Assembly: GCA_945861275.1 (NCBI GenBank)
Contig: CAMATZ010000015.1
Span: forward strand, 39,505-103,504
DNA: 64,000 bases
From: Bordetella parapertussis
Lineage (GTDB): Bacteria > Pseudomonadota > Gammaproteobacteria > Burkholderiales > SG8-41
Reading direction: 5' to 3'
Both the position numbers and the translations under genes were made by a program. The notes under the pieces are model-generated. The model was not told where the DNA came from. It searched no databases and saw only the letters and a program-made list of their open reading frames with translations. Shown in pieces: positions 62,447 to 64,000 of this stretch. How positions within the stretch are numbered: position 1 is the stretch's first letter; every line of letters starts with the position of its first letter.

Positions 62447-62782
62447 GTGATTTGGAAAGTCACTTTCTATAGCGTTGCGCTGGAAGACGAGATACTGAAG
62501 CTATCCGCCGGCTTTGTTGCTCGTTTCCTGCGTTATGCGGAGCGGATGGAGGTTTATGGTCCTGATCTCGGAATGCCACACACTCGAGCCATGGGTGAGG
62601 GTTTGTTCGAGCTTCGCCTGAAATCAGGTGAGGGTATTGCGCGTGTGTTTTATTGCACACTGGTCGAGCGCCGGATTGTAATGCTTCATCAGTTCATCAA
62701 GAAGTCGGATAAGACCCCGTTAAGAGAATTGAACGTTGCACGAAAACGTATGAAGGAGATAAAAGATGCAGAAAAGTCTTAA
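62447..62782 (+). CDS. higB: HigB/RelE-type toxin (phage Gp49-like)
   Basis: The 111-residue protein matches the RelE/HigB-like ribonuclease toxin family (phage-derived Gp49-like). It begins MIWKVTFYSVALEDEILKL, has PHTRAMGEGLFELRLKSGEG and VFYCTLVERRIVMLHQFIKKSDKTP, and ends in a helix. Such toxins cut mRNA on the ribosome and are held by the adjacent antitoxin. The start codon is GTG at 62447, seven bases after the -10, so translation is likely leaderless. The end overlaps the antitoxin gene by 17 bases, the usual toxin-first order of HigBA. Its base composition is less GC-rich than the core genes. Confidence 0.9.
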   Translation: MIWKVTFYSVALEDEILKLSAGFVARFLRYAERMEVYGPDLGMPHTRAMGEGLFELRLKSGEGIARVFYCTLVERRIVMLHQFIKKSDKTPLRELNVARKRMKEIKDAEKS

Positions 62783-63107
62783 AGCGTTCAAGGCACGTGC
62801 GCTGGCGCGCCCTGACGTGCATTTCGAATACGATCAGCTGGCTGATGAATTTGCCTTTCTGGATGAGATTCTCAAAGCGCGGTCTGAATCTGGTCTGAGT
62901 CAGGCTGAAGTAGCTGCGCGCATTGGCACGACGCAGTCTGCAGTGGCTCGTCTTGAATCTGCAGAAAGCGGGCATTCTCCGTCAATTGCAACGCTGCAGC
63001 GCTACGCTTCGGCGATTGGATACAAGGTTCAGGTACGCCTTGTTAAGGAGAGGGAGTTGGCAGCCCGTTCGATAAGAGGGCGTGCAAAAGCAGCACGCGC
63101 GAATTAG
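62766..63107 (+). CDS. higA: HigA-type XRE antitoxin
   Basis: The 113-residue protein contains a helix-turn-helix of the XRE type at about 43-65 (SGLSQAEVAARIGTTQSAVARLE), preceded by an acidic and aromatic region and followed by a basic tail. It binds the HigB toxin and represses the shared promoter. The palindrome upstream at 62422-62437 is the likely operator. The gene overlaps higB by 17 bases. The basic tail (SIRGRAKAARAN) may aid DNA binding. The pair sits in an accessory region beside the tRNA junction. Confidence 0.92.
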   Translation: MQKSLKAFKARALARPDVHFEYDQLADEFAFLDEILKARSESGLSQAEVAARIGTTQSAVARLESAESGHSPSIATLQRYASAIGYKVQVRLVKERELAARSIRGRAKAARAN

Positions 63108-63181
63108 TTCCGAACTACGAGGCGTCGTTACACATTCTGCTGGGCGCACCAAGGCCTATTTAGTTGCGTGATGTCGTGTAA

Positions 63182-63234
63182 ATGTTCCGTTATGTCGTTA
63201 CTTGTTTGCATTCGACGAAAATATGGAACATAAT
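63182..63234 (+). promoter_or_regulatory. AbiEi promoter with inverted-repeat operator
   Basis: TTGCAT (63206-63211) and CATAAT (63229-63234) are separated by 17 bases. ATGTTCC (63182-63188) and GGAACAT (63225-63231) are complementary and flank the -35. AbiEi proteins are known to repress their own promoter by binding inverted repeats. Confidence 0.65.
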
Positions 63235-63243
63235 ACGTGATCC

Positions 63244-63849
63244 ATGCGTCACGACACCCACACCCACCGCATTCTGAATCTGCTGAACCGGAAGGGGATG
63301 CTGCGCCCGAGCGATCTTGATGCCATACATGCTCCTCGGGTAGTTCTGACACGCATGACAGCCAGTGGTCAACTGGAGAGAGTGGGGCGCGGCCTCTATC
63401 GGCTGCCTAACAGTAAAGGGTCCGAGTATGAGGGCCTTGCCACCATCGCAACCAAAGTTCCACAAGCGGTCTTCTGCCTGCTTACCGCCCTGCAGTTTCA
63501 TGAACTGACCACTCAACTGCCGCGACAGGTGTGGATTGCCATGCCTCGTGGTAGTCACAGGCCAAAAATCAATTATCCGCCGATAAAGATGGTGCAGTTT
63601 GCGGGCGGGGCCTACTTCGAAGGCATTGAAGTTATTGAGCGTGATCAAGTTAAGCTGCGGGTGTACTGTGTAGCCAAAACCGTTGTCGACTGCTTCAAGC
63701 ACCGCAACAAGATCGGACTCGACGTGGCGTTGGAAGCACTAAGGGATGCGCGATCGCAAAAAAAGGCCAGCGCTGACGACCTCTGGCGCTTCGCCAAGAT
63801 TTGCCGCGTAGCCAATGTGATGCGTCCTTACCTAGAGGCAGTCGCATGA
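63244..63849 (+). CDS. AbiEi-type antitoxin / transcriptional regulator
   Basis: The 201-residue protein starts with a winged helix-turn-helix (RILNLLNRKGMLRPSDLDAI, then VVLTRMTASGQLERVGRGLYRL) and has the AbiEi C-terminal domain. Examples are FCLLTALQFHELTTQLPRQVWIAMP and VYCVAKTVVDCFKHRNKIGLDVALEALRDA. AbiEi antitoxins counter the nucleotidyltransferase toxin AbiEii in type IV systems. Here the expected AbiEii gene is absent: the next ATG overlaps the stop (ATGA) but the frame ends after eight codons. Some AbiEi-like proteins act alone as regulators, so loss of the toxin is not proven. Confidence 0.88.
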   Translation: MRHDTHTHRILNLLNRKGMLRPSDLDAIHAPRVVLTRMTASGQLERVGRGLYRLPNSKGSEYEGLATIATKVPQAVFCLLTALQFHELTTQLPRQVWIAMPRGSHRPKINYPPIKMVQFAGGAYFEGIEVIERDQVKLRVYCVAKTVVDCFKHRNKIGLDVALEALRDARSQKKASADDLWRFAKICRVANVMRPYLEAVA

Positions 63850-63868
63850 ATAAAGCGTGCTTATCCGG

Positions 63869-64000
63869 TTAGTGCCCAAGCCTACTACCTGTAGTGGCTC
63901 GTGATTTTTTTGCATAAAGTTCGGCATAGGTCGGCGCAGTCACGTCGCCAGCAATGCCAAGCAGGGAGCGGAAAGCGTTGAATGGATAGAAACGGCGGTT
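63869..64000 (-). CDS. Partial reading frame running off the right edge
   Basis: A 43-residue C-terminal fragment on the minus strand reads NRRFYPFNAFRSLLGIAGDV and then TAPTYAELYAKKSRATTGSRLGH before a stop. I do not recognise it. It is too short for a family call. It occupies the place where an AbiEii toxin gene would be expected on the other strand. The start is outside the window. Confidence 0.4.
   Translation of the reverse strand, partial: NRRFYPFNAFRSLLGIAGDVTAPTYAELYAKKSRATTGSRLGH

Overview
The window reads as chromosomal DNA of a GC-rich betaproteobacterium, probably of the Burkholderiales or a close relative. Three things point there: seven full-length orphan Bug/TctC-type solute-binding proteins with no TctA/TctB membrane partners, the order rne / rluC - HAD phosphatase - Rieske - sppA, and many acyl-CoA, Mo-hydroxylase and PQQ-type oxidative enzymes. 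No rRNA, CRISPR array or intact prophage is visible. Four tRNA genes are present (Asn, Pro, Ala, Glu).

Layout. 1-7.1 kb: VOC protein, double-YCII protein, two adjacent acyl-CoA dehydrogenases, a Bug protein and two Gfo/Idh/MocA oxidoreductases. 7.2-12.1 kb: glycerol kinase, a beta-hydroxyacid dehydrogenase, an LVIVD-repeat protein and a COG0523 GTPase with a His-rich stretch. 12.2-13.3 kb: two small unknown proteins around a strongly folding non-coding stretch, then tRNA-Asn. 13.4-25.1 kb: housekeeping block (aromatic/aspartate aminotransferase, uvrB, rne with a long leader, rluC-HAD-Rieske-sppA, two unknowns). 25.2-29.7 kb: LysR regulator, MFS transporter, tRNA-Pro, VUT/YhhQ transporter, Bug protein. 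29.7-34.8 kb: di-haem peroxidase, PQQ alcohol dehydrogenase with lanthanide-type residues, small cytochrome c, decayed Bug copies, dispersed repeats, and a nucleotidyltransferase plus small-protein pair.

35-44 kb is a minus-strand molybdenum hydroxylase region: an IorAB-like pair and a CoxSLM-like trio (active-site AYRGAGR, so not form I CO dehydrogenase), with a CoxG protein, a malonyl-CoA decarboxylase and a DUF697-like membrane protein in between. An XdhC maturation factor lies at 47.2 kb. 44-57 kb is rich in Bug proteins, with a D-2-hydroxyacid dehydrogenase, AlgH/YqgE, M48 protease, aspartate dehydrogenase facing NAD synthetase, an acyl-CoA dehydrogenase and a VOC protein. 56.8-61.3 kb holds an MDR oxidoreductase, an MmgE/PrpD protein and an HlyB-like exporter.

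61.4 kb to the end is an accessory junction. tRNA-Ala and tRNA-Glu are followed by a truncated serine recombinase whose frame ends inside tRNA-Glu, an IS4-type transposase scrap, a HigBA toxin-antitoxin pair with a readable operator/promoter, and an AbiEi-type antitoxin whose toxin partner appears to be missing.

The most unusual non-genic signal is a 19-base AT-rich motif, consensus TAAAAACAAATACTTRCAT, seen seven times in the window, mostly near gene 5' ends. Two copies lie in opposite orientation just upstream of the Mo-hydroxylase gene at 37.8 kb and of xdhC.
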